From positions 1 through 43,340 of IMG/VR virus record IMGVR_UViG_3300033553_000096: 43,340 nt of DNA; one strand, given 5' to 3'. This document shows positions 30,274 through 38,013 of the stretch, piece by piece. Each line of letters opens with the position of its first letter. The stretch's first letter is position 1. The notes under the pieces were generated by a model. It was not told the DNA's origin, did not search any database, and saw only the letters and a program-made list of their open reading frames with translations. The stretch comes from a virus. The position numbers and the translations under genes are program-made.

Positions 30274-31101
30274 GTGAGTGAAACTGCGAATCTTCTCAGC
30301 GAGACACTAGACATCGCTGAAGAGACCATGGATATTCTGGAACACCAAACAGACCAAATGACTAACGGTCATCCAGTGATTGTCTACGGACTTGTCGGGG
30401 CGATCATTGGCGGTACTGTTGGATATTTGGTTACCAAGCGGTTCATGAAGGCTAAGTACGAGCAAATTGTCGAAGAAGAAATTGCCAACGCTAAGGAGTT
30501 TTATCGTGCGCTCAACAAGAAGGAAGATTTCAGAACTCCGGCTAAAGCTGCAGAAAAGCTTCACCCAGATTCGCTTGTGGTTGTCACCGAAGCCGCCGAC
30601 GCGATCCGATCGTATCAAGGCGAAGATGGAGACGATGAAGATGACTACGAAGAAGAAGTTGAAGAGGTAGGTGAAGTCGAAGTCTTTCTGGAGGATCACC
30701 CAGAAGATGATGACTGGGACATCGAGGAGGAAATGAAAACTAGAACGCCAGACGCGCCCTATATTATCAGTTCAGAAGAGTTCATGCTGAACGAACCTGA
30801 GAACAGCCAGACAACACTCACCTATTACCTAGGTGATGGGACTCTTGCCGATGAACGAGAGCAGGAGATTCCCTTTGTTGAACCCGTGGTTGGTGAAGAG
30901 AACCTCTATCACTTCGGCCGCGGTTCTGGTGATGACAATCTGGTCTATATTCGAAACGAACGACTTGGAGCAGATTATGAGGTAGTTAAGAGCGACGGTA
31001 AGTACGCTTATGAGGTCCTCGGGTTTCAGCACTCTGACGGAGGTGCTAGAGGTCGCATACAGGAGAATGAACCACGTAGGCGCCGAGGTGAGTTTGAGTG
31101 A
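30274..31101 (+). CDS. Membrane-anchored acidic phage protein
   Basis: This 275-residue protein starts at GTG 30274. A membrane helix lies at residues 36-55 (VIVYGLVGAIIGGTVGYLVT), followed by a helix and a very acidic region (GEDGDDEDDYEEEVEEVGEV). The C-terminal domain (APYIISSEEFML, LTYYLGDGTLADEREQEIP, DDNLVYIRNERLGADYEVV) is a conserved beta-rich module recognised from Gram-positive phages, where this gene precedes the 31098-type gene. Function unknown. The arrangement suggests a membrane-associated complex with the two DUF6353-like proteins. Confidence 0.75.
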   Translation: MSETANLLSETLDIAEETMDILEHQTDQMTNGHPVIVYGLVGAIIGGTVGYLVTKRFMKAKYEQIVEEEIANAKEFYRALNKKEDFRTPAKAAEKLHPDSLVVVTEAADAIRSYQGEDGDDEDDYEEEVEEVGEVEVFLEDHPEDDDWDIEEEMKTRTPDAPYIISSEEFMLNEPENSQTTLTYYLGDGTLADEREQEIPFVEPVVGEENLYHFGRGSGDDNLVYIRNERLGADYEVVKSDGKYAYEVLGFQHSDGGARGRIQENEPRRRRGEFE

Positions 31102-31637
31102 GTGCTCACCTCGATGAGCGATATTTTGACTGGCTGTATAGCCAAGTCTGCTCAGTCGAGACGCAACGTCCGTCAAAGTCGTATAGGAACCTTCTGGATA
31201 TTCTCTACACCAAAGAGTTTGTCTGGTTGGTTCCTAACGACGACAATAGAGTAGAAGATGGTAAGGACCTCAGATACGAATTCTTTGAAAGCGAAGGTAT
31301 TACGATCAAGACGCGAGACACTCATTGGCTAAGCCTAGGGTGTTCTATGCTTGAGATGTTGGTTGCCCTATCACGAAGGATCTCGTTCGAAGCAGGTGAT
31401 GAGCCAAGAGTATGGTTTTGGCACATGCTTACGAACATAGAGCTAGACCATCTCAACGATCGTAAACGCATTTCAAATGAAGACGTCGAAGGGGTTCTCG
31501 ACCGAGTGATTTGGCGTACTTACAATTACAATGGTGGGGGTGGGTTGTTCCCATTGCGCTATCCAGAGGAAGATCAACGTAAGGTCGAGCTATGGTACCA
31601 GATTAGTTCCTATATTTTCGAGCACAATTTGGTATGA
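31098..31637 (+). CDS. Conserved phage protein upstream of polymerase
   Basis: This 179-residue protein starts at GTG 31098, overlapping the previous stop by four bases. Conserved blocks are YFDWLYSQVC, YRNLLDILYTKEFVWLVPND, EDGKDLRYEF, SMLEMLVALSRR, VWFWHMLTNI and GGGLFPLRYPEEDQRKVELW. The family is widespread in Firmicutes phages beside replication genes, but its activity is unknown to me. It is soluble and mostly helical. Confidence 0.78.
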   Translation: MSAHLDERYFDWLYSQVCSVETQRPSKSYRNLLDILYTKEFVWLVPNDDNRVEDGKDLRYEFFESEGITIKTRDTHWLSLGCSMLEMLVALSRRISFEAGDEPRVWFWHMLTNIELDHLNDRKRISNEDVEGVLDRVIWRTYNYNGGGGLFPLRYPEEDQRKVELWYQISSYIFEHNLV

Positions 31638-31648
31638 AAGGAGGTTAA

Positions 31649-34600
31649 ATGGATTTCTTTCAGATCGGTACTAAAGAATCTAGAGGAGGAGTAATCGAAG
31701 TCTTTCCAGACTTTACAGTTGGCCGATCGAAAGATCTCATGGTTCGTGGACGATCCTTTTATGCTATCTGGGATGAGGAACTAGGTTTGTGGTCTACAGA
31801 CGAGTACGATGTGCAGCGTATTGTAGATCAGGAGCTCCAAGACTTTGCCGAGAAGCTGAAGAAAGACGGCCATAGCTGTACTGTGAAGTACCTTCGATCG
31901 TACGGCAGCAATAGCTGGAATCAATTCCGTAGCTTTGTCAATAACATCAGCGATAATAGTGTCCAGCTTGATCAGAAGCTTACCTTCAGTAACACAAAGG
32001 TGTCTAAGGACGACTATGTGAGCCGAAGGTTACCGTATGCTTTAGTTTCTGGCGATCATGACGCCTGGGACGAGCTTGTAGGGACGCTATATTCTGCTGA
32101 GGAGAGGGCGAAGATCGAATGGGCGATCGGGAGTGTAGTAGCTGGCGACTCAAAGACTATTCAGAAATTCATGGTGTTCTACGGCCCGGCGGGTTCTGGG
32201 AAGTCCACCATGCTGAATGTTGTACAGAAACTCTTTCCTGGATACACGACGACGTTCGAAGCAAAAGCCTTGGGAAATCAGAATGCATCTTTTGCTACCG
32301 AAGTCTTCAAGAACAACCCCCTAGTCGCGATTCAACATGATGGTGACTTGTCCAAAATCGACGACAACACAAAGTTGAACTCGATCGTCTCGCACGAAGA
32401 GATGACGATGAACGAGAAGTACAAGCCCAGCTATACAGCTAGGGTTAATGCTTTCTTGTTCATGGGGACAAACCAACCAGTCAGAATCACCGATGCTAAA
32501 TCGGGCATCATTCGCCGTTTGATCGATATTCACCCAACCGGTGTTAAAATTCCGATCAATCACTACCTAACCCTTATATCTCAGATCGACTTCGAGCTTG
32601 GTGCAATTGCGAAATACTGTCTTGATGTCTATCGGAGCATGGGCAAGAACCACTACAACGGGTACCGTCCTCTTGAAATGATGTTGCAGACAGATGTGTT
32701 CTTCAACTTCATCGAGGCTAACTACGACATTTTCAAGTCGCAAGACGGTACTACGTTGAAGCAAGCCTATATTCTGTACAAGGAGTTCTGCAACGACACT
32801 GGGATCGAGTACCAACTCCCTCAATACAAAGTCCGAGAAGAGCTCCGAAACTACTTCGACACATTCAAGGATCGTGCAGAGGTGGATGGGCATATTGTCA
32901 GAAGTTACTATTCCGGTTTCACAGCGCATCCCTTCAAGGCTAGGGACGGTGGACAAGCATATTCTCTAGTGATTGAGGACACTACCTCGCTATTCGACTT
33001 GGAGTTTGCACATTATCCTGCGCAGTACTCTAAGGAGAATGGCACACCGAAGACATATTGGACGAACGTTAAAACCTCGCTCGCTGACATTGATACATCT
33101 GAGCTTCATTATGTCAAAGTACCTGAGAATCATATTGTGATCGACTTCGATCTCAGAGGAGAAGATGGTGGAAAGTCTCTTGACCGAAATCTCGAAGCAG
33201 CTTCAGCTTGGCCTGCCACTTACGCAGAGCTTAGCAAAAGCGGCGGAGGAGTACATCTCCATTACGATTACGACGGAGATACAGGAGAACTGGATTCGAA
33301 TTACAGCGAAGGAATTGAAGTCAAGGCCTTCCGGGGGAATTCTTCCCTGCGTCGTCGCCTCACAAAGTGTAATAGTGTCCCTATAGCCACTATAAGTAGT
33401 GGGCTTCCTATCAAGGAGAAAAAAGTGCTCCATTCGTCAACAATACAAAGTGAAAAGGGTCTACGTGACCTGATTGCTAGAAATTTGAGGAAGGAGATCC
33501 ATCCTGGTACTAAGCCCTCTATCGATTTCATTCAGAAGATCCTCGAAGAGGCTTACGAGTCGGGGATGTCGTACGATGTTACGGATCTACGCTCCAAGAT
33601 CGTGGCATTCGCCAATAACAGCACCAACCAGCCATTCGAGTCTTTGAAGACTGTACAGAAGATGCAGTTCGCGTCAGAAAACAAAGAGATTGCCAAGGAT
33701 ATTTCCACTGACGACCGAATGGTCTTCTTCGATGTGGAGGTCTTCCCAAACCTCCTGGTTATTTGCTGGAAGTACGAAGGTGACGACAACGTCGTTCGTA
33801 TGATCAATCCAGAACCCCAAGAGGTTGAGAAGTTGTTCTCGATGAAGCTCGTCGGGTTCAACAATCGTAGGTACGACAACCATATTATCTACGCTCGATT
33901 CATGGGGTACGACAACGATGAGGTCTACAAGCTAAGCAAGAAAATCATCGGTGGTTCTATCGGAGCAATGTTTGGGGAAGCGTACAGCTTGTCCTACACC
34001 GATATTTACGACTTCAGCTCTAAGAAGCAAGGGTTGAAGAAGTTCATGATCGAACTTGGTATGCGTCATCTCGAAAACGAGTATCCTTGGGACGAACCGG
34101 TCCCGGAGGAAAAGTGGCCTGACGTGGTTGAGTACTGCGTCAATGATGTGTTGGGAACTGAGGCTACGTTCGAAGATCGTAAGCAAGACTTCGTAGCTCG
34201 ACAGATTCTTGCTGAGCTGAGCGGTCTTACGGTTAACGACACAACACAGAAGCACACAGCTAAGATCATATTTGGCAATGAGAGAAACCCCCAGAAGCAC
34301 TTCGTGTACACAGACCTGTCTAAGGAGTTCCCAGGCTATGAATTTGATCTCGGAACGAGTACTTATCGTGGAGAAACTACAGGCGAAGGAGGGTACGTCT
34401 ATGCTGAACCGGGCATTTATTCTGATGTGGCTCTACTCGACATTGCGTCGATGCATCCGACAACCATCGAACGGCTCAATCTCTTCGGTGAGTACACACC
34501 CAAGTTTTCAGAGCTACTTGACGCTAGACTAGCTATCAAGCGTAATGACTACGCCACAGCTCGGAAGATGCTGAACGGCAGGCTCAAGCCATATTTGGAA

Positions 34601-35389
34601 GATGAGGCCAATGCAGAAGCACTTTCCTACGCATTGAAGATCGTCATCAACATCGTCTATGGCCTGACGTCGGCTAAGTTCGACAACCCATTCCGAGACA
34701 ACCGTAACTACGACAACATTGTTGCGAAGCGTGGTGCTCTGTTCATGATCGAGTTGAAGCATTGGGTCCAGAACCGTGGATTCACTGTTGCACACATCAA
34801 GACAGACTCGATCAAGATCCCTGGTGCCACTCCTGAGCTCATCACCGATATTATGGAGTTCGGGACCATCTACGGCTATGACTTTGAGCATGAGGCTACG
34901 TACGACAAGTTCTGCCTCGTGAATGAAGCGGTCTATATTGCTAAGGATGGCGGCAAGTGGACGGCTGTTGGAGCGCAATTCCAGCACCCATACGTCTACA
35001 AGACCCTGTTTAGTGGTGAGGATGTTGTGTTTGACGACTTTTGTGAGACGAAGTCGGTCAAGCAGGGCACTATGTACCTGGATTTCGACTCAGTGCATAA
35101 GGCAGCTGCATTGTCTGACGGTCAAATGCATCACGTTGGACGTACTGGTCGATTCATCCCAGTCACAGAGGAAAGTGGTGGCGGACTTCTCCTGAGGGTT
35201 AAGGACGGTAAGCGATACGCGGTCACAGGAACTAAGGGATATTTGTGGCTGGAGGCTGAAGTAGCAGAGAGTATGGAAGGCGGTTACGAGATCGACATAG
35301 ACTACTTCCATAGGCTGCAAGATGGTGCGATGAATGCGATTGGAAAATTCGGCTCATTCGAAGAGTTTGTGGAGGTAAATGATGAATGA
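31649..35389 (+). CDS. Helicase-primase-family B DNA polymerase fusion
   Basis: This 1246-residue replication protein combines three parts. Residues 170-300 are a D5-type superfamily 3 helicase (GPAGSGKST at 179-187, HDGDLSK near 230, AFLFMGTNQ sensor at 268-276, RR at 289-290). Residues 490-590 are a primase-polymerase-like domain (VIDFDLRG at 497-504 and SGGGVHLHYDYDGD at 531-544). Residues 690-1246 are a family B polymerase with a proofreading exonuclease (FDVEVFP at 694-700, YCVNDV at 829-834) and polymerase motifs A (DIASMHP, 931-937), B (KIVINIVYGL, 997-1006) and C (KTDS, 1051-1054). All key acidic residues are present. AAAGGAGG precedes the ATG. Confidence 0.93.
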   Translation: MDFFQIGTKESRGGVIEVFPDFTVGRSKDLMVRGRSFYAIWDEELGLWSTDEYDVQRIVDQELQDFAEKLKKDGHSCTVKYLRSYGSNSWNQFRSFVNNISDNSVQLDQKLTFSNTKVSKDDYVSRRLPYALVSGDHDAWDELVGTLYSAEERAKIEWAIGSVVAGDSKTIQKFMVFYGPAGSGKSTMLNVVQKLFPGYTTTFEAKALGNQNASFATEVFKNNPLVAIQHDGDLSKIDDNTKLNSIVSHEEMTMNEKYKPSYTARVNAFLFMGTNQPVRITDAKSGIIRRLIDIHPTGVKIPINHYLTLISQIDFELGAIAKYCLDVYRSMGKNHYNGYRPLEMMLQTDVFFNFIEANYDIFKSQDGTTLKQAYILYKEFCNDTGIEYQLPQYKVREELRNYFDTFKDRAEVDGHIVRSYYSGFTAHPFKARDGGQAYSLVIEDTTSLFDLEFAHYPAQYSKENGTPKTYWTNVKTSLADIDTSELHYVKVPENHIVIDFDLRGEDGGKSLDRNLEAASAWPATYAELSKSGGGVHLHYDYDGDTGELDSNYSEGIEVKAFRGNSSLRRRLTKCNSVPIATISSGLPIKEKKVLHSSTIQSEKGLRDLIARNLRKEIHPGTKPSIDFIQKILEEAYESGMSYDVTDLRSKIVAFANNSTNQPFESLKTVQKMQFASENKEIAKDISTDDRMVFFDVEVFPNLLVICWKYEGDDNVVRMINPEPQEVEKLFSMKLVGFNNRRYDNHIIYARFMGYDNDEVYKLSKKIIGGSIGAMFGEAYSLSYTDIYDFSSKKQGLKKFMIELGMRHLENEYPWDEPVPEEKWPDVVEYCVNDVLGTEATFEDRKQDFVARQILAELSGLTVNDTTQKHTAKIIFGNERNPQKHFVYTDLSKEFPGYEFDLGTSTYRGETTGEGGYVYAEPGIYSDVALLDIASMHPTTIERLNLFGEYTPKFSELLDARLAIKRNDYATARKMLNGRLKPYLEDEANAEALSYALKIVINIVYGLTSAKFDNPFRDNRNYDNIVAKRGALFMIELKHWVQNRGFTVAHIKTDSIKIPGATPELITDIMEFGTIYGYDFEHEATYDKFCLVNEAVYIAKDGGKWTAVGAQFQHPYVYKTLFSGEDVVFDDFCETKSVKQGTMYLDFDSVHKAAALSDGQMHHVGRTGRFIPVTEESGGGLLLRVKDGKRYAVTGTKGYLWLEAEVAESMEGGYEIDIDYFHRLQDGAMNAIGKFGSFEEFVEVNDE

Positions 35390-35669
35390 CAAATACCTTA
35401 AAATTATAGAACAGTCTGGATTGCGCCCAGAAGTGGTTGGTGATCTCTTGGACAAGGGATGGGTCTTTGTCGAAACTCCTGGCGAAGGGTTTATGTGGGT
35501 CGCTCCCGGAGCTGGAGGTATCCCTGACTATATCCCACATAAGGAACCTCCTTGCGATTATAACTGTATGAACATGGCTCCTCATCGGCATGGCCTATCG
35601 TGCAACACTAGGTGCAGAGATTGTCATGGCGTTTGTCATCCTGACTGTCCTGCTTATGGAAGGAATTGA
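35382..35669 (+). CDS. Small protein with Cys/His-rich (zinc-like) C-terminus
   Basis: This 95-residue protein starts at ATG 35382 (or 35379) behind GGAGGT, overlapping the polymerase gene end. The C-terminal 40 residues carry CDYNC, HRHG, CNTRC, CHGVC and CPAYG. This is about seven cysteines and several histidines, enough for one or two zinc sites. The N-terminal part is helical. It may bind nucleic acid or the polymerase; its coupling to the polymerase gene supports a replication role. Confidence 0.7.
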   Translation: MNDKYLKIIEQSGLRPEVVGDLLDKGWVFVETPGEGFMWVAPGAGGIPDYIPHKEPPCDYNCMNMAPHRHGLSCNTRCRDCHGVCHPDCPAYGRN

Positions 35670-35671
35670 AA

Positions 35672-36160
35672 ATGGCTAGAAATGATAACACGGTTATGAT
35701 GGAGAACGTTCGAATCATATTCCGAAATTTCGCTGGACGAGAAGGCATGTACAACCGAGAAGGCGATCGGAACTTCTGTGTATTGCTGGACAACGAAACC
35801 GCAGATGCGATGGCTAGAGATGGTTGGAACGTCAAGATGCTGGCTGCTCGTGAGGAAGACGAGGAGGACCAGCCATATCTGCAGGTGTCAGTCAATTTCA
35901 AGGGGCGCCCGCCACGTGTAGTCATGATTACGTCTCGTGGTCGTACTACTCTTAACGAAGACGAAGTAGAGCTTTTGGACTGGGCCGATATTCAGATGGT
36001 GGATATGATCATCAGGCCTTATGAGTGGGCAGTGAACGGTAAGACAGGGATCAAGGCGTACCTGCAGTCTATCTTCGTGACTATCGAGGAAGACGAGCTG
36101 GAGATTAAGTACTCCGAAGTGAACGATATCGCACCTAAGACCGAATACATTGGCGAGTAA
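35672..36160 (+). CDS. Putative single-stranded DNA-binding protein
   Basis: This 162-residue protein starts at ATG 35672 behind GGAATTGA. The pattern [27 protein letters not shown], then [23 protein letters not shown] and [38 protein letters not shown], read as short blocks, is a beta-barrel-like phage family commonly located after the polymerase and thought to bind single-stranded DNA. No enzymatic residues are evident. The function is inferred from family context. Confidence 0.7.
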   Translation: [162 protein letters not shown]

Positions 36161-36178
36161 CCAAAGAGGACTGTTTAC

Positions 36179-36472
36179 ATGATTGAGCCTATTAAGTATG
36201 TCCGAAAGCCATTCGAAGTTGATGCTGTTCAAGTTACAGCGGAGAACCTTGAAGAGCTAGCCGAATGGTGCCAGGGCACACTCGAGGAAGACAACCGTCC
36301 ATACATTCGAGTCCGCGTTGCACGACCTCTGAACGAGCGGCAGACTAAGGCATACGCGGGAGACTGGGTTCTATATGCAGGGACTGGTTTCAAGGTGTAC
36401 ACGAGTAAGGCATTTCACAGAACGTTCGAACAGAAGCCTGTAGAACTCTTTACTGTGAAGCCTGAAGAGTGA
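36179..36472 (+). CDS. Conserved small phage protein, function unknown
   Basis: This 97-residue protein (IKYVRKPFEVDAVQVTAENL, ELAEWCQGTL, DWVLYAGTGFKVYTSKAFHR) belongs to a widely found family of small alpha/beta phage proteins in which KP-x-x-(V/F)-x-AVQVT and (G/D)-D-(W/Y)-(V/I) recur. It lies 18 bases after the previous stop. The biochemical role is unknown. It ends the early operon before a non-coding interval. Confidence 0.75.
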   Translation: MIEPIKYVRKPFEVDAVQVTAENLEELAEWCQGTLEEDNRPYIRVRVARPLNERQTKAYAGDWVLYAGTGFKVYTSKAFHRTFEQKPVELFTVKPEE

Positions 36473-36724
36473 TAAGTAGGTCGAGGTTCCGGTAACGAGT
36501 GATGCGTAACTTTCACGGTTGACCATGAGCCAATAGATTATGTTATGTACATATCCCCTGTGTCCGTCATAGTCTATGAAATCGGTAGGAATCTTCAACG
36601 CTCACTGACCTACACAAATTTGCTCGGCATTAGTCGAGAGCCGGTGGATAGTATGGCTTCAGGGGTCTCAAATTCCTAGCCCAATGCTTATCGCGATCGG
36701 CACCCACTAAACAGAGGAGAACAA
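36473..36724 (+). ncRNA. Non-coding interval with long-range paired RNA structure
   Basis: No supported reading frame is present. GTAGGTC (36476-36482) pairs with GACCTAC (36607-36613), and AGTGA-T-GCGT (36498-36507) with ACGCTCACT (36598-36606, one bulged T). The two 3' strands abut. The enclosed 90 nt include the palindromes TATGTACATA (36544-36553) and CATAGTCTATG (36568-36578). No iterated promoter or T tract marks its ends. It is a candidate leader or small RNA for the gene at 36725. Confidence 0.5.
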
Positions 36725-36958
36725 ATGCATGACTTTTATGAAAGCAAGGAACAGTGCCTGGTAGACATCATGGCGAATACTGACGCGCCTTACCGTGTTG
36801 CTGTCTTGGCGGCTAAGTACGTCTACGAAGAAGGTTGGGGCTATAACAACCATCTTTCGGTCCCGCGTGGTGTTTCGATTTCTCCGAACTTTAATGCAGA
36901 CGACCCGATCATCATCCACTTGACTAAGGAGTCGCAGAAATCACATGGGGTATGGTGA
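36725..36958 (+). CDS. Small soluble protein, function unknown
   Basis: This 77-residue protein (MHDFYESKEQCLVDIMANTD...) has AGAGGAG eight bases upstream of the ATG. It has a helical N-terminal half and a beta-like second half (HLSVPRGVSISPNFNADDPI). Its last codons form promoter copy 10, so the downstream cassette was joined to its 3' end. No family recognised. Confidence 0.68.
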   Translation: MHDFYESKEQCLVDIMANTDAPYRVAVLAAKYVYEEGWGYNNHLSVPRGVSISPNFNADDPIIIHLTKESQKSHGVW

Positions 36959-36960
36959 GA
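36932..36960 (+). promoter_or_regulatory. Iterated promoter element, copy 10
   Basis: TCGCAG, 13-bp gap AAATCACATGGGG, TATGGTGAGA, followed by CCCCTACAAATTGGAG and ATG 36983. It overlaps the end of the previous coding sequence. Confidence 0.75.
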
Positions 36961-36982
36961 CCCCTACAAATTGGAGAATTCA

Positions 36983-37207
36983 ATGAACGAGAACTATGCA
37001 GCCGCCGCTGTTGTTCTGGGATACGTAGGTTTCAGAGCTCACCAGGCTATCAAGCACCACAAGGCTCACCAAGAACGAATGGCTAACATTCGTAATCTTG
37101 AGGACCACCTTGTCGGCAGCATAAACAACCTGCGTGAGAACTTGAACCTATTTCCCCAGAGCAATGACAACTGCGGAGTTACCGTCATCGACATCACCCG
37201 AAACTAG
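36983..37207 (+). CDS. Small membrane-proximal protein
   Basis: This 74-residue protein has the N-terminus YAAAAVVLGYVGFRAHQAIK as a probable single membrane helix, then a histidine-rich helix (KHHKAHQERMANIRNLEDHL) and a soluble tail. TTGGAG precedes the ATG 36983. It forms a cassette with promoter copy 10 and the first of three identical terminators; its stop TAG is part of the terminator repeat. Function unknown. Confidence 0.7.
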   Translation: MNENYAAAAVVLGYVGFRAHQAIKHHKAHQERMANIRNLEDHLVGSINNLRENLNLFPQSNDNCGVTVIDITRN

Positions 37208-37247
37208 ACCTCACAACTAAGGACCCCCACAAGGGTTCTTAGTTTTT
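37203..37247 (+). terminator. Intrinsic terminator, 44-bp repeat copy 1
   Basis: ACTAAGGACCC (37216-37226), loop CCACAA, GGGTTCTTAGT (37233-37243), T tract. The block from 37203 is identical to 37481-37524 and 37697-37740. Confidence 0.9.
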
Positions 37248-37249
37248 AG

Positions 37250-37278
37250 TCGCAGGAATCACAAGGGGTATAATGAGA
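37250..37278 (+). promoter_or_regulatory. Iterated promoter element, copy 11
   Basis: TCGCAG, 13-bp gap GAATCACAAGGGG, TATAATGAGA, then CCCCTACTAAAAGGA. It begins three bases after the preceding terminator T tract. Confidence 0.75.
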
Positions 37279-37299
37279 CCCCTACTAAAAGGAACAATC

Positions 37300-37479
37300 A
37301 TGGAGTACACACTCACCAACTACGACAAGCTTTCGCTCGCCGCCGGTGGTGCAATTCTCGGTACTTGGGCCGTTGCCGTCATCAAGACGCGCAAGGCAAC
37401 CAAGAACCTCGAGAACCACATCGCTGATCGCGACGAAATCGATCGTAACTTGAACGAGCAACTCAACAAGATTGTCTGA
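37300..37479 (+). CDS. 59-residue single-helix membrane protein
   Basis: MEYTLTNYDKLSLAAGGAIL leads into a membrane helix (residues 12-29), followed by a basic and then mixed-charge helix (KTRKATKNLENHIADRDEID). ATG 37300 follows AAAAGGAAC; the in-frame ATG in the promoter is not used. The helix-then-coiled-tail layout resembles the product of 36983. Function unknown. Confidence 0.7.
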   Translation: MEYTLTNYDKLSLAAGGAILGTWAVAVIKTRKATKNLENHIADRDEIDRNLNEQLNKIV

Positions 37480-37480
37480 T

Positions 37481-37524
37481 ACTAGACCTCACAACTAAGG
37501 ACCCCCACAAGGGTTCTTAGTTTT
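37481..37524 (+). terminator. Intrinsic terminator, 44-bp repeat copy 2
   Basis: Identical to copy 1. Its last T is also the first T of TCGCAG in promoter copy 12, so terminator and promoter share a base. Confidence 0.9.
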
Positions 37525-37552
37525 CGCAGCATACACATGCGCTATAGTGAGA
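37524..37552 (+). promoter_or_regulatory. Iterated promoter element, copy 12
   Basis: TCGCAG, 13-bp gap CATACACATGCGC, TATAGTGAGA, then CCCCTATCTAAGGAG. It is nearly the same as copy 1 at 24294. Confidence 0.78.
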
Positions 37553-37572
37553 CCCCTATCTAAGGAGTACTT

Positions 37573-37701
37573 GTGACCAAGTCAATCCAGGTCGCCATAG
37601 TAATGCTTATCGCCTTCGCCGTTTATCAGGTGTTGACCGGTCTTGCAATACTAAGGCCAGACCTTCGAGACCGTCTTATTCACAAACTTTCCCGATACTA
37701 G
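37573..37701 (+). CDS. 42-residue membrane micro-protein
   Basis: GTG 37573 follows TAAGGAG by seven bases. VTKSIQVAIVMLIAFAVYQV starts a peptide with one membrane helix (residues 5-26), then a basic amphipathic end (RPDLRDRLIHKLSRY). The stop TAG is part of the terminator repeat. It is the third cassette of a head-to-tail series sharing one terminator sequence. Function unknown. Confidence 0.68.
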   Translation: MTKSIQVAIVMLIAFAVYQVLTGLAILRPDLRDRLIHKLSRY

Positions 37702-37741
37702 ACCTCACAACTAAGGACCCCCACAAGGGTTCTTAGTTTTT
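37697..37741 (+). terminator. Intrinsic terminator, 44-bp repeat copy 3
   Basis: Identical hairpin to copies 1 and 2, followed by TTTTT. No promoter copy follows; the next gene has only an AGGAGA ribosome site. Confidence 0.9.
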
Positions 37742-37757
37742 ATCTTAGGAGACTAAA

Positions 37758-37967
37758 ATGTTGCAGAAAATCCAAGGACACACCGTATACGTTCTCGAGA
37801 TCACCGAGACCCTAGTACTCCCCATCACAGATGGCGGAGATCCCCAGCTGACTCCGTATGCCGAAGCGGCTACGAAAGCGATCTACGACGGAACCATCCC
37901 AGGCCCAGGTAAGTATGCGATAGAAATCGTCGATGAATCCTATAACGTGTTCGATGTCCTAGAGTAA
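37758..37967 (+). CDS. Small protein, function unknown
   Basis: This 69-residue acidic protein (MLQKIQGHTVYVLEITETLV..., GPGKYAIEIVDESYNVFDVL) looks like a compact alpha/beta fold. CTTAGGAGA lies upstream. It sits just after the third terminator repeat without its own iterated promoter. No family recognised. Confidence 0.68.
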   Translation: MLQKIQGHTVYVLEITETLVLPITDGGDPQLTPYAEAATKAIYDGTIPGPGKYAIEIVDESYNVFDVLE

Positions 37968-38013
37968 ATTACATGGGTTCTTAAATTTATCTTTTAGTTA
38001 TCAAAGGAAAATT

